From Pauljensenia sp018375675 (GTDB lineage Bacteria > Actinomycetota > Actinomycetes > Actinomycetales > Actinomycetaceae): a DNA stretch of 64,000 bases. The notes below the pieces were generated by a model. That model was not told where the DNA came from. It saw only the letters and a program-made list of their open reading frames with translations, and searched no databases. The position numbers were made by a program, and so were the translations under genes. The stretch covers positions 248,001 through 312,000 of the forward strand of contig JAPWAE010000001.1 of the NCBI GenBank assembly GCA_041432705.1, written 5' to 3'. Below are positions 25,585 through 33,447 of this stretch, piece after piece (the stretch's first letter is position 1; every line of letters starts with the position of its first letter).

Positions 25585-26175
25585 ATGAGTGAAGAGCAGG
25601 CTGAACCGCGTCGCGTCCTCGTCGCAGAAGACGAGGGGTTGATTCGTCTCGATATCGTTGAGACGCTGACCCAGGCGGGGTTCGAGGTCGTTGGCGAGGC
25701 TGCCGACGGTGAGGAAGCTGTCGAGCTGGCACTCGAGCTCGAACCCGATCTGTGCGTGATGGATGTCAAGATGCCGAAGATGGACGGCATCACCGCTGCG
25801 GAGAAGATCCTGCAGGAGCTTTCCTGCGCTGTCGTCATGCTGACGGCTTTCTCGCAGACGGAGCTCGTTGAGCGTGCGCGCGACGCCGGCGCGATGGCAT
25901 ACGTCGTGAAGCCCTTCAGTCCTGCTGACCTGATCCCTGCCGTTGAGATCGCTCTGTCGCGTCACGCAGAGATCGAGTCGCTCGAGGATCAGATCGCCGA
26001 TCTGTCGGATCGCTTCGAGACCCGCAAGCGCGTGGACCGCGCGAAGGGTCTGCTCATGAAGAACATGGGGATGAGCGAGCCCGAGGCCTTCCGCTGGATT
26101 CAGAAGACATCGATGGATCGTCGTCTGTCCATGCGCGAGGTCGCCGACGCGGTGATCAACCAGGTCGACGACTGA
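25585..26175 (+). CDS. pdtaR: ANTAR-domain response regulator (PdtaR type)
   Basis: 196 residues. A receiver domain (about 8-125) has the acidic pair in VLVAEDEG, phospho-acceptor Asp60 in VMDVKMPKMDG and the conserved Lys in YVVKPF. A linker helix and an ANTAR RNA-binding domain follow (about 135-192, RKRVDRAKGLLMKNMGMSEPEAFRWIQK). Such proteins act as antiterminators by binding paired hairpins in target RNAs when phosphorylated by a histidine kinase (PdtaS in mycobacteria), which is not in the window. ATG 25585 has GAGGA 8 bases upstream; ATG 25579 is too close to it. The name follows the mycobacterial orthologue. Confidence 0.92.
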   Translation: MSEEQAEPRRVLVAEDEGLIRLDIVETLTQAGFEVVGEAADGEEAVELALELEPDLCVMDVKMPKMDGITAAEKILQELSCAVVMLTAFSQTELVERARDAGAMAYVVKPFSPADLIPAVEIALSRHAEIESLEDQIADLSDRFETRKRVDRAKGLLMKNMGMSEPEAFRWIQKTSMDRRLSMREVADAVINQVDD

Positions 26176-26189
26176 GTCATAGACGAGCG

Positions 26190-26219
26190 AATGGGGAGGG
26201 TCACTCGACCCTCCCCATT
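26190..26219. terminator. Bidirectional terminator between pdtaR and the thioesterase gene
   Basis: Perfect 13-bp stem AATGGGGAGGGTC (26190-26202) with 26207-26219, loop ACTC. It lies between convergent stop codons. Confidence 0.8.
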
Positions 26220-26235
26220 GCTGTGCCCTGGCAAC

Positions 26236-26712
26236 TCAGTCGTGGCTCGAACGCACCAGGATGCGGTTCGCCACGCGTGCGATGGAGATCAGTCGGTCGG
26301 CCTCGTCGCGAATCTCCACGGTGTGGACGGTCGAGCTGCGGCCGAGGTGAACGGCGGTCGCAGTCGCAGTGATAATTCCCTCGCGTCCTGCACTGATATG
26401 GGAGGCGTTGAGTTCAGTCCCGACGGCGTAGGCCTGCTTGCCCGGGTTTGCTTCACGCGCATGGATTTGTGCGGCAAATGACGCTGCGGTCTCCGCGAGG
26501 GCAGCGGATGCGCCACCGTGGAGGATTCCGGCGCTCTGGCGGTTTCCGTCGATGGGCATGGAGATCACGGTGCGTGACGCGCTGTGCTCCAGCACTTCCA
26601 TGCCGGTGGCTTCCATCAGGGTGCCGGGCCAGTGGGCGCCGACCCAGCCGCCGCGTGCGAGCGGATCGGGTGAGGAAGAAGGCGTGTGTTTCGTCTGGTG
26701 ATCGTGTGTCAT
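26236..26712 (-). CDS. Hotdog-fold acyl-CoA thioesterase (PaaI/ENTD-type family)
   Basis: 158 residues from ATG 26712. The family signature is HGGASAALAETAAS at about 65-78, with HGG and Glu74 as the expected catalytic site. It likely hydrolyses an aryl- or acyl-CoA ester; in actinobacteria such proteins are often annotated as 1,4-dihydroxy-2-naphthoyl-CoA or phenylacetyl-CoA thioesterases, but the substrate cannot be read here. The start faces polA with only 19 bases between the two start codons, so each promoter must overlap the other gene. The first 25 residues are hydrophilic and may be an extension. Confidence 0.88.
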   Translation of the reverse strand: MTHDHQTKHTPSSSPDPLARGGWVGAHWPGTLMEATGMEVLEHSASRTVISMPIDGNRQSAGILHGGASAALAETAASFAAQIHAREANPGKQAYAVGTELNASHISAGREGIITATATAVHLGRSSTVHTVEIRDEADRLISIARVANRILVRSSHD

Positions 26713-26718
26713 GGCATC

Positions 26719-26724
26719 TAGGGT
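26719..26724 (+). promoter_or_regulatory. Candidate -10 box (TAGGGT) for leaderless polA
   Basis: TAGGGT lies 7 bases before GTG 26732, inside the 19-base gap between divergent start codons. Confidence 0.45.
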
Positions 26725-26731
26725 GGCATGT

Positions 26732-29437
26732 GTGAGTGACACTGTGCTGATTATTGACGGCCATTCGATGGCTTTTCGTGCGTTTTATGCCCTGCCGCCG
26801 GATAACTTCGTGACGGCTACCGGCCAGCACACGAATGCGGTTTACGGCTTTGTTTCAATGCTGACGAGGCTGTTGGAAACCGAGCAGCCGACACACGTTG
26901 CTGTCGCTTTCGATGTGTCCAGGCACTCATTCCGTACCGAGGAGTACCCGGAGTACAAGGGGACTCGCGACGCCACGCCCGAGGAGTTCAAGGGCCAGGT
27001 GGAGCTGATTCGCGAGGTGCTCGATGCGATGGGGATCGTGTCGCTTTCGCGCGAGGGCTTTGAAGCGGACGACATTCTCGCGACGCTCGCGTACCGCGCC
27101 TGCAACGATGGCGCGACGGTCCTTGTCGTTTCCGGTGACCGCGACTCTTTCCAGACGGTGACTGACAACGTCACGGTGCTGTACCCGGGCACGGGTCCCG
27201 GTGATCTCCGCCGCATGACTCCGCAGGCGGTGGAGGAGAAGTACGGCGTACCGCCGCACCGTTATCCTGAGATTGCCGCAATCGTGGGTGAGACCTCGGA
27301 TAACCTGCCCGGCGTTCCGGGCGTCGGCCCCAAGACCGCCGCACAGTGGATCAATAAGTACGACGGCCTGGACAACCTTTTGGCGCGGGCCGACGAGATC
27401 GGTGGAAAGCGCGGAGCGGCCCTGCGTGAACACATGGATGACGTTGTGCGCAACCGCCGCCTTAATCGCTTGCTTACCGACATGGACCTTGAGGTGTCGC
27501 CCAGTGATCTGGCCCGCCGCCCCACGGATGTCGCCGCCATCGATCGTCTCTTTGATTCTCTCGAGTTCGGCCGTCTGCGTCAGAAGGTGCGCGAGGTCGC
27601 TGGCATCGGCATGGGGGAGGGGCCCGTCGACGAGGTGCCCGAGGCTGTAGTCGAGGTCGAGATCTCAGTGTCCCTCGTGGATGCTTCCTGCGACATTGCC
27701 CAGTGGGCTCGCGCCCACTCGCTGCTCGCCGTCCTCGTTGAGGGTGACATGCGGCCGACTCGTGGCGAGGTCACCCGCCTTGTTCTTGCCTCTGACAACG
27801 AGGCGCTCGTGATCGACCCCGTCGAACTGAGTCCCACACAGGAGGAAGCGCTCGCCGAGGTTCTCGCCACGGCCTCGTCCCTGATCGTGCACGACGCGAA
27901 GGGCGCGCGTCATGCGCTCGCGTCGCGCGGCTGGACGCTTGGTGGCGTCGAGTTCGACACGATGCTGGCGGCGTACCTCGCGCATCCCGATCAGCGCTCC
28001 CACAAGCTCGAGGATGTGCTCTCGCGTGTGCTTGGCGTCGTGATCGAGGAAGAGGAAGGCGACTCTGAGGCTCTCTTCGATCTCGGTGACATGGGAGCTG
28101 GCCCGAGCGCGGCCCAGGTGCGCGCCGGGAAGCTGGCCGCCCACCTGCACCCGCTCGCGCACACGCTAAGGTCTCGTCTCGAAGAAAGCTCCGAGGCCGC
28201 GCTGCTCACCGAGATGGAAATGCCCCTGTCGATCCTGCTCGGCCAGATGGAAGATATCGGCATCGCGGCGGACACGGCCGTGCTCGATGGACTCTCCGAC
28301 GAGCTCGGCAAGGCCGTCGATGCCGCGCGCGAGGGAGCGTGGGCCGCGGCGGGACGTGAGGTCAACCTGTCGAGTCCCAAGCAGCTCCAGGAGCTGCTCT
28401 TCGATCACTTCGGCTTGCCTAAGACGAAGAAGACGAAAACTGGGTACACGACGAATGCCGAGGCCCTGGCGGACCTCCACGCGAAGACCTCCGACGAGGG
28501 GGGAGCGGGGCACGACTTCCTTGGATTCCTGCTCACCCATCGTGACCGCATCAAGCTCAAGCAGATGGTCGACTCCCTGTCTGCGACTGTCGCCTCCGAC
28601 GGACGCATCCACACGACCTTCTCCCAGGTTGCTGCGGCCACGGGTCGCCTCGCGTCTTCCGATCCGAACCTGCAGAACATCCCCGCGCGCAGCGCCGACG
28701 GTATGCGAATTCGCGGCGCCTTCGTCGCTGGTGAGGGATTCGAGTCGCTCATGAGCGCCGATTATTCGCAGATCGAGATGCGCCTCATGGCGCACCTGTC
28801 CGGCGATGAGGCGCTCATCGAGGCCTTCAATTCCGGGGAGGACCTGCACCGCACGATGGCGTCCATGGTCTTCGGAACCCCGGTTGCCGAGGTGAGCGCC
28901 GAGGAGCGGTCGCGCATCAAGGCGACCTCCTACGGCCTCGCGTACGGCCTGTCGTCGTATGGCCTCGCCGCTCAGCTTGGTATTCCCGTGCCCGAGGCCG
29001 CGGCCCTGCGCGACCGCTACTTCGAGCGCTTCGGAAAGGTCCGCGACTACCTCGAGGGCCTCGTCGCCCAGGCGCGTGCCGACGGCTACACCCAGACGAT
29101 GTTCGGGCGACGCCGCTACCTGCCCGACCTGCGTTCCTCGAACCGCCAGCGCCGCGAGATGGCCGAGCGCGCCGCCCTCAATGCCCCGATCCAGGGCAGC
29201 GCCGCAGACATTGTCAAGATCGCCATGATGAACGTCGTCGATGCTCTGTCCGAGGCCGGCCTGAAGTCGCGCCTCCTCGTGCAGATCCACGACGAACTGC
29301 TCCTCGAGGTCGCCCCGGGAGAGGCCACGGCGCTCGAAGCGATTGTCCGAGACAAGATGGCGACGCCCGTGGCGCTCTCCGTCCCCCTCGATGTTGCTGT
29401 TGGCATCGGCGTGTCCTGGCAGCTCGCGGCTCACTGA
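26732..29437 (+). CDS. polA: DNA polymerase I
   Basis: 901 residues. The 5'-3' exonuclease domain occupies about 1-295 (LIIDGHSMAFRAFYALP, GDRDSFQT, GVPGVGPKTAAQWI). A degenerate 3'-5' exonuclease domain follows at about 310-500; where active enzymes have FDTE this one has LLAVLVEGD, so proofreading is probably lost, as in mycobacterial Pol I. The polymerase domain has motif A ADYSQIEMRLMAHLSGD, motif B with RSRIKATSYGLAYG, and motif C QIHDELLLEV. It fills gaps in excision repair and removes Okazaki primers. GTG 26732 is chosen from family N-termini and the upstream -10 box; GTG 26723 is an alternative. Confidence 0.97.
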   Translation: MSDTVLIIDGHSMAFRAFYALPPDNFVTATGQHTNAVYGFVSMLTRLLETEQPTHVAVAFDVSRHSFRTEEYPEYKGTRDATPEEFKGQVELIREVLDAMGIVSLSREGFEADDILATLAYRACNDGATVLVVSGDRDSFQTVTDNVTVLYPGTGPGDLRRMTPQAVEEKYGVPPHRYPEIAAIVGETSDNLPGVPGVGPKTAAQWINKYDGLDNLLARADEIGGKRGAALREHMDDVVRNRRLNRLLTDMDLEVSPSDLARRPTDVAAIDRLFDSLEFGRLRQKVREVAGIGMGEGPVDEVPEAVVEVEISVSLVDASCDIAQWARAHSLLAVLVEGDMRPTRGEVTRLVLASDNEALVIDPVELSPTQEEALAEVLATASSLIVHDAKGARHALASRGWTLGGVEFDTMLAAYLAHPDQRSHKLEDVLSRVLGVVIEEEEGDSEALFDLGDMGAGPSAAQVRAGKLAAHLHPLAHTLRSRLEESSEAALLTEMEMPLSILLGQMEDIGIAADTAVLDGLSDELGKAVDAAREGAWAAAGREVNLSSPKQLQELLFDHFGLPKTKKTKTGYTTNAEALADLHAKTSDEGGAGHDFLGFLLTHRDRIKLKQMVDSLSATVASDGRIHTTFSQVAAATGRLASSDPNLQNIPARSADGMRIRGAFVAGEGFESLMSADYSQIEMRLMAHLSGDEALIEAFNSGEDLHRTMASMVFGTPVAEVSAEERSRIKATSYGLAYGLSSYGLAAQLGIPVPEAAALRDRYFERFGKVRDYLEGLVAQARADGYTQTMFGRRRYLPDLRSSNRQRREMAERAALNAPIQGSAADIVKIAMMNVVDALSEAGLKSRLLVQIHDELLLEVAPGEATALEAIVRDKMATPVALSVPLDVAVGIGVSWQLAAH

Positions 29438-29608
29438 TCGGCGGGACGACGCGACGCACGCCACGGAAAGTGTCGCCAAATTCGTCACATTTGCCGGTCA
29501 AAGGCTGCTAAACTGGTTCACGGTGTCTGGGGACGAGTGCATCCGCATTCGTCTCGGGACGCCGGAACTGTCCATCTACTATCCAGTCCGTTTCGGAGAA
29601 ACTACTAC

Positions 29609-31045
29609 ATGACCACCAACACGCCGCAGGTCGCTATCAACGACATTGGTTCGGAAGCAGACCTGATCGCAGCCATCGACGAGACCATCAAGTACTTCAA
29701 CGATGGCGACATCGTCGAGGGCACTGTCGTCAAGGTCGACCACGACGAGGTCCTCCTTGACATCGGCTACAAGACCGAGGGCGTCATCCTCTCTCGCGAG
29801 CTGTCCATCAAGCACGACGTCAACCCCGACGACGTTGTCGCCGTGGGCGACCAGATCGAGGCGCTCGTCCTCCAGAAGGAAGACAAGGAAGGCCGCCTCC
29901 TCCTGTCGAAGAAGCGTGCGCAGTACGAGCGCGCGTGGGGCCAGATCGAGAAGGTCAAGGAAGAGGACGGCGTCGTTACCGGTACCGTCATCGAGGTCGT
30001 CAAGGGCGGCCTGATCCTCGACATCGGCCTGCGTGGCTTCCTGCCCGCCTCCCTCGTCGAGATGCGTCGCGTCCGCGACCTCGCCCCCTACATCGGTCGC
30101 GAGATCGAAGCGAAGATCATCGAGCTCGACAAGAACCGCAACAACGTGGTCCTGTCCCGCCGCGCATGGCTCGAGCAGACCCAGTCCGAGGTCCGCACGA
30201 ACTTCCTGCACACCCTGCAGAAGGGCCAGGTGCGCTCCGGCGTCGTTTCCTCCATCGTCAACTTCGGCGCGTTCGTCGATCTCGGTGGTGTCGACGGCCT
30301 GGTTCACGTCTCCGAGCTGTCCTGGAAGCACATCGACCACCCGTCCGAGGTCGTCGAGGTTGGCCAGGAAGTCACCGTCGAGGTTCTCGACGTCGACATG
30401 GATCGCGAGCGCGTCTCCCTGTCGCTCAAGGCCACCCAGGAAGATCCGTGGCAGGCATTCGCCCGCACCCACGCCATCGGCCAGGTTGTGCCCGGCAAGG
30501 TCACCAAGCTGGTCCCCTTCGGCGCGTTCGTTCGCGTCGAGGACGGCATCGAGGGCCTCGTCCACATCTCCGAGCTGGCTCAGCGTCACGTTGAGCTGCC
30601 GGACCAGGTCGTCAAGGTTGGCGAAGAGGTCTTCGTCAAGGTCATCGACATCGACCTCGAGCGTCGCCGCATCTCCCTGTCCCTCAAGCAGGCCAACGAG
30701 GGCGTGGATCCGACCTCCGAAGAGTTCGATCCCTCGCTCTACGGCATGGCCGCCGAGTACGACGAGAACGGCAACTACAAGTACCCCGAGGGCTTCGATC
30801 CGGAGACCCAGGAGTGGATGGAAGGCTTCGACGCTCAGCGCGAGGCTTGGGAAGCCCAGTACGCCGAGGCTCAGGCCCGCTGGGAGGCCCACAAGGCTCA
30901 GGTCCGCAAGGCCCTCGAAGAGGACGCCGAAGCGGCTCCCTCCATCGAGGAGCAGGCCTCCTACTCGACCCCGGTCGACAACGAGGGCACCCTTGCTTCC
31001 GACGAGGCCCTGGCCGCGCTGCGTGAGAAGCTGACGAACAACTGA
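29609..31045 (+). CDS. rpsA: 30S ribosomal protein S1
   Basis: 478 residues with four S1 (OB-fold) repeats at about 37-104, 122-187, 208-276 and 293-362. The third and fourth carry the clear pattern FGAFVDLGGVDGLVHVSEL. An acidic, low-complexity C-terminal tail follows. It helps bring structured mRNAs onto the 30S subunit. ATG 29609 gives the family N-terminus MTTNTPQVAINDIGSEAD; the open frame upstream to 29537 is not conserved. The 171 bases between polA and this gene contain TAAACT (29509-29514), a possible -10 box. Confidence 0.97.
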   Translation: MTTNTPQVAINDIGSEADLIAAIDETIKYFNDGDIVEGTVVKVDHDEVLLDIGYKTEGVILSRELSIKHDVNPDDVVAVGDQIEALVLQKEDKEGRLLLSKKRAQYERAWGQIEKVKEEDGVVTGTVIEVVKGGLILDIGLRGFLPASLVEMRRVRDLAPYIGREIEAKIIELDKNRNNVVLSRRAWLEQTQSEVRTNFLHTLQKGQVRSGVVSSIVNFGAFVDLGGVDGLVHVSELSWKHIDHPSEVVEVGQEVTVEVLDVDMDRERVSLSLKATQEDPWQAFARTHAIGQVVPGKVTKLVPFGAFVRVEDGIEGLVHISELAQRHVELPDQVVKVGEEVFVKVIDIDLERRRISLSLKQANEGVDPTSEEFDPSLYGMAAEYDENGNYKYPEGFDPETQEWMEGFDAQREAWEAQYAEAQARWEAHKAQVRKALEEDAEAAPSIEEQASYSTPVDNEGTLASDEALAALREKLTNN

Positions 31046-31098
31046 ACCAGTCTTTGTGACTGAGCTTCGACTCGTCAGTTCACGTCAGTGAACGCATG

Positions 31099-31139
31099 AG
31101 TGGTGGTCCCCAGGTTTTCCTGGGGGCCACCACTTTTTT
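31099..31139 (+). terminator. Rho-independent terminator after rpsA
   Basis: 16-bp stem with one G-T pair (AGTGGTGGTCCCCAGG at 31099-31114 with 31119-31134), loop TTTT, then five more T. Confidence 0.95.
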
Positions 31140-31183
31140 GTCTGATTGCGTCGCCGTCAGATTTCCGGCAGCCGCGTGTGCTT

Positions 31184-31224
31184 TGTGGGGCCGGGCTGCT
31201 TTGTGTGCCCGTGGGCGGCGGCCC
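31184..31224 (+). repeat. Flanking repeat A, left copy
   Basis: TGTGGGGCC, G, GGCTGC, then CCGTGGGCGGCGGCC. The right copy (31949-31980) has the same blocks in the same orientation, with T for G at one place and about 7 bases less in the middle. Confidence 0.55.
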
Positions 31225-31282
31225 GCCCGCGAGCCGTCCGCGCCGCGAGCTTCGCTCGGCGCGTCGTCTCGAAGCCCGGCCG
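31224..31282 (+). repeat. Flanking repeat B, left copy
   Basis: Shared blocks with the right copy (31860-31917) are CGCCCGCGAG, CTTCG(C/T)TCGGCGC and TCGAAGCCCG, in the same order and orientation with similar spacing. Confidence 0.6.
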
Positions 31283-31461
31283 GGCCCCGCAGGCCTCGCC
31301 TCGACCTTTACTCACATCGCTGCTGAGCTCCCCCAATTTCGCATGCAATTCCCCTGCGACTCTTTCGAACCATGAGTTCACAACGTTGGAATTACAACGC
31401 TTTCAGACATTCTCGAGATTTCGCCCAGTCCAATTGCATGTGATTATTCTGGGGAGCGGGC

Positions 31462-31665
31462 ATGTGGCTGCGCATAGGTGTCGCAGATCTTTCGCGTGAA
31501 ACTGCTGTCGCCTTTGCTCGCTTGTGCCTGTGTGGGGTGAAACCGGTGGCACCTTTGCTCGTGTCTACTTGCGTCGGATTGAAACCCTGGTCTCCTTTGC
31601 GGGCCGGTGAGGTGGGACAGTTGAAACCGCTATCGCCTTTGCGGGTTCGAAATGGGTGTTTTTAG
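31462..31665 (+). other. Possible 67-codon reading frame through the plus-oriented repeat units
   Basis: The frame runs through units 2-4 and yields VKPVAPL, LKPWSPL and LKPLSPL at 14-residue intervals, ending at TAG. The first unit is out of frame by one base (41-base spacing); in its own frame it would read VKLLSPL and soon meet a stop. There is no convincing ribosome site. I list it because the 14-codon period and codon changes hint at coding history, not because expression is shown. Confidence 0.25.
31497..31662 (+). repeat. 42-bp tandem repeat array, plus-oriented arm (4 units)
   Basis: Units start at 31497, 31538, 31580 and 31622 (spacing 41, 42, 42). Each is TGAAAC(C/T), 7 variable bases, CCTTTGC, then 20-21 variable bases. 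The 21-base core is conserved and the rest is not. Confidence 0.9.
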
Positions 31666-31785
31666 TGCGTTATTCGGTTGCAGAGGTGTTGTCGGTTTCA
31701 ACGGCTGCTGTTCAGGGGCGAGCAGCGGTGTCCGGGGTTTCAAATTTCTGGTGATCGCAGCCTGCAGAGGCGGCACCGGTTTCAT
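31630..31785 (-). other. Possible 51-codon reading frame through the minus-oriented repeat units
   Basis: Starting at ATG 31785 on the minus strand it gives MKPVPPL, LKPRTPL and LKPTTPL at 14-residue intervals, then ALKTPIS and a stop inside the opposite arm. No ribosome site is evident. It mirrors the plus-strand frame. Confidence 0.25.
31659..31784 (-). repeat. 42-bp tandem repeat array, minus-oriented arm (3 units)
   Basis: GGTTTCA, the complement of TGAAACC, occurs at 31694-31700, 31736-31742 and 31778-31784, exactly 42 bases apart. Each is preceded by 7 variable bases and then GCAGAGG, GCAGCGG and GCAGAGG (31680, 31722, 31764), the complement of CCTYTGC-like cores. Confidence 0.9.
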
Positions 31786-31859
31786 ATGCCCGTTGCCTGA
31801 ACTTTTGGGGTGGGGCTGCTTATGGCCCCACGGGTGTTCCGGGCGCCGGAGGCCCCGGC

Positions 31860-31917
31860 CGCCCGCGAGGCTAGGCGACCTCACTTCGTTCGGCGCCGCG
31901 CCTCGAAGCCCGCCCGT
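31860..31917 (+). repeat. Flanking repeat B, right copy
   Basis: Begins CGCCCGCGAGG and ends CCTCGAAGCCCGCCCG; partner of 31224-31282 in the same orientation. Confidence 0.6.
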
Positions 31918-31948
31918 GCCCTCCGGTCCCTCCGACGCCCTCCACACC

Positions 31949-31980
31949 TGTGGGGCCTGGCTGCGCCGTGGGTGGCGGCC
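31949..31980 (+). repeat. Flanking repeat A, right copy
   Basis: TGTGGGGCC, T, GGCTGC, then CGTGGGTGGCGGCC; partner of 31184-31224. The order is A-B on the left and B-A on the right although orientation is kept. Confidence 0.55.
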
Positions 31981-32003
31981 TGTGGGCCCTGCACGCGTAG
32001 TGC

Positions 32004-33356
32004 TTAGGCAGCCGAATGCTTGATAACTGCCAGGTCGATGCACGCGCCGATCGCCGCCGCGATGACCGTAGGGAGGATCCAGCCAAGCTGGTTCGCCTGG
32101 AGCGGGCTCCACATGAGCACAGAATTGATGTGCTCGGGGTAAATGCCGACGTGCACCAGCGTCGTCGCAGCCGACCACGCCGCCGCCATCCATGTGCCCA
32201 GGCGGAACGCCCACAGCGCCGGGGTGGCCAGACGCAGCGGGTGGGTTGCGATTGTCAGGAAGACGATGGTGATTGCGATGGGGTAGAGGAACGTGATGAT
32301 CGGTACCGCGATGGCGAGCACCGAGCTCAGTCCCGCCGAAGCCAGCACGAAGGAGATGATCGTGAAGACGATCATCCATGCGCGGTACGAAATGGCTGGG
32401 AGCAGGCGGTGGAAAAATTCAGAGGTTGCTGCAATCAAGCCGACCGCCGTCGTCATGCAGGCCGTCAGTACGATGAGACCGAAAACGATTTGTCCGGGCC
32501 AGCCCATCGTCATCTGGGCGGCATCCGCGAGCAACGTCGCGCCGTCGCTGTAGCTCTGAGCATTCGGGATCACGTGCCCGATGAGTCCCAGGCCCACGTA
32601 GACGACCGCAAGTAGGGACCCCGCGATGATGGCCGCCGTCGACGTGCGGCGCACGACCTTCGCCCCGATACCGCCCCCGGTGTGTCCGAGCGACGTGACA
32701 ACGATGATGCCGAATGCCAGAGCCGCGATCGAGTCCATCGTCATGTAGCCCTCGAGGAGGCCCGCGGCCAGTGGCGTGGCAGCGTACTCGCCGGTCGGAG
32801 CGTCATGCGAAGCCGGCAGCGACGCCAGGCACAGGAAGACGAGGAGGACGAGAAGCCCGAGCAGGATTGGGGTGAGGATCTTGCCGAGGTTGTCGATGAT
32901 TGTGCCGGGATTCCAGCACAGGTAGAAGGCGATGCCGAAGAAAATGAAGCTGAAGATGATCGAAGCGGTCAGCGACTTCGTGCCGATGATCGGGGCGACG
33001 GCGGTCGAGAAAGACACTGCGCCCGTACGCGGGAGCGCGTAGAAAGCGCCGATCGACAGGTACACCATGACGGAAAAGACGATCCCGAAGGATTTGCCGG
33101 CGCGGCTCACGAGGTCGCGCATATCGGTGCCCGACAGAGCGATCGTGATGATGGAGATGACGGGCAGTGCGACGCCGCCAATGAGGAACCCGATCATCGC
33201 GGGAGCGAAGTTCGTCCCTGCGGACGCGCCCATGATCGGCGGGAAAATCAGGTTACCTGCGCCGAAAAACATAGAGAAAAGCGTCAGAGAGGTCGCGATG
33301 AGGACGGCGGTGCTGCTCGAGCGTCCAGCTGAATCGTCATTGACTGTCTGCGTCAC
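32004..33356 (-). CDS. brnQ: Branched-chain amino acid uptake carrier (LIVCS/BrnQ family)
   Basis: 450 residues with about twelve spans. The family N-terminal signature SMFFGAGNLIFPPIMG is clear. It is a sodium- or proton-coupled importer of leucine, isoleucine and valine in the plasma membrane. The GTG start at 33356 is followed by a hydrophilic 17-residue stretch before the first span. It is divergent from coaE, with 91 bases between the starts, and the repeat region lies beyond its 3' end. Family is firm; which amino acid is preferred is unknown. Confidence 0.94.
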   Translation of the reverse strand: MTQTVNDDSAGRSSSTAVLIATSLTLFSMFFGAGNLIFPPIMGASAGTNFAPAMIGFLIGGVALPVISIITIALSGTDMRDLVSRAGKSFGIVFSVMVYLSIGAFYALPRTGAVSFSTAVAPIIGTKSLTASIIFSFIFFGIAFYLCWNPGTIIDNLGKILTPILLGLLVLLVFLCLASLPASHDAPTGEYAATPLAAGLLEGYMTMDSIAALAFGIIVVTSLGHTGGGIGAKVVRRTSTAAIIAGSLLAVVYVGLGLIGHVIPNAQSYSDGATLLADAAQMTMGWPGQIVFGLIVLTACMTTAVGLIAATSEFFHRLLPAISYRAWMIVFTIISFVLASAGLSSVLAIAVPIITFLYPIAITIVFLTIATHPLRLATPALWAFRLGTWMAAAWSAATTLVHVGIYPEHINSVLMWSPLQANQLGWILPTVIAAAIGACIDLAVIKHSAA

Positions 33357-33435
33357 TGCTACTCACTTGATGGTGTGGGTTCTATAACAGCCCCAATTCT
33401 TGCATGACGACCACAAAAAGCAACAATTGGCGGGC

Positions 33436-33441
33436 TACCCT
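33436..33441 (+). promoter_or_regulatory. Candidate -10 box (TACCCT) for leaderless coaE
   Basis: TACCCT lies 6 bases before GTG 33448; no Shine-Dalgarno. Confidence 0.45.
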
Positions 33442-33447
33442 GTGGGT

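Larger units (their letters stand above)
31140..32003. other. 860-base region without an ordinary gene, holding a two-arm repeat array and flanking direct repeats
   Basis: Between the rpsA terminator and the brnQ stop there is no recognisable gene. From the left the region holds: repeat A (31184-31224), repeat B (31224-31282), an AT-richer stretch to about 31490, four plus-oriented 42-bp units (31497-31662), a 17-base gap, three minus-oriented units (to 31784), a small GTGGGGC/GCCCCAC hairpin (31810-31831), repeat B again (31860-31917) and repeat A again (31949-31980). GC content swings sharply between the GC-rich flanks and the array. It has the look of a self-contained repeat element. Confidence 0.7.

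Noticed and set aside
31497..31784. CRISPR array
   Set aside because: Only two heptamers per 42-base unit are conserved, orientation reverses midway and no cas gene is present.
31630..32379. 249-codon minus-strand frame running from inside brnQ into the array
   Set aside because: Its first two thirds is an out-of-frame shadow of brnQ; only the last 51 codons, which follow the repeats, are kept as a weak candidate.
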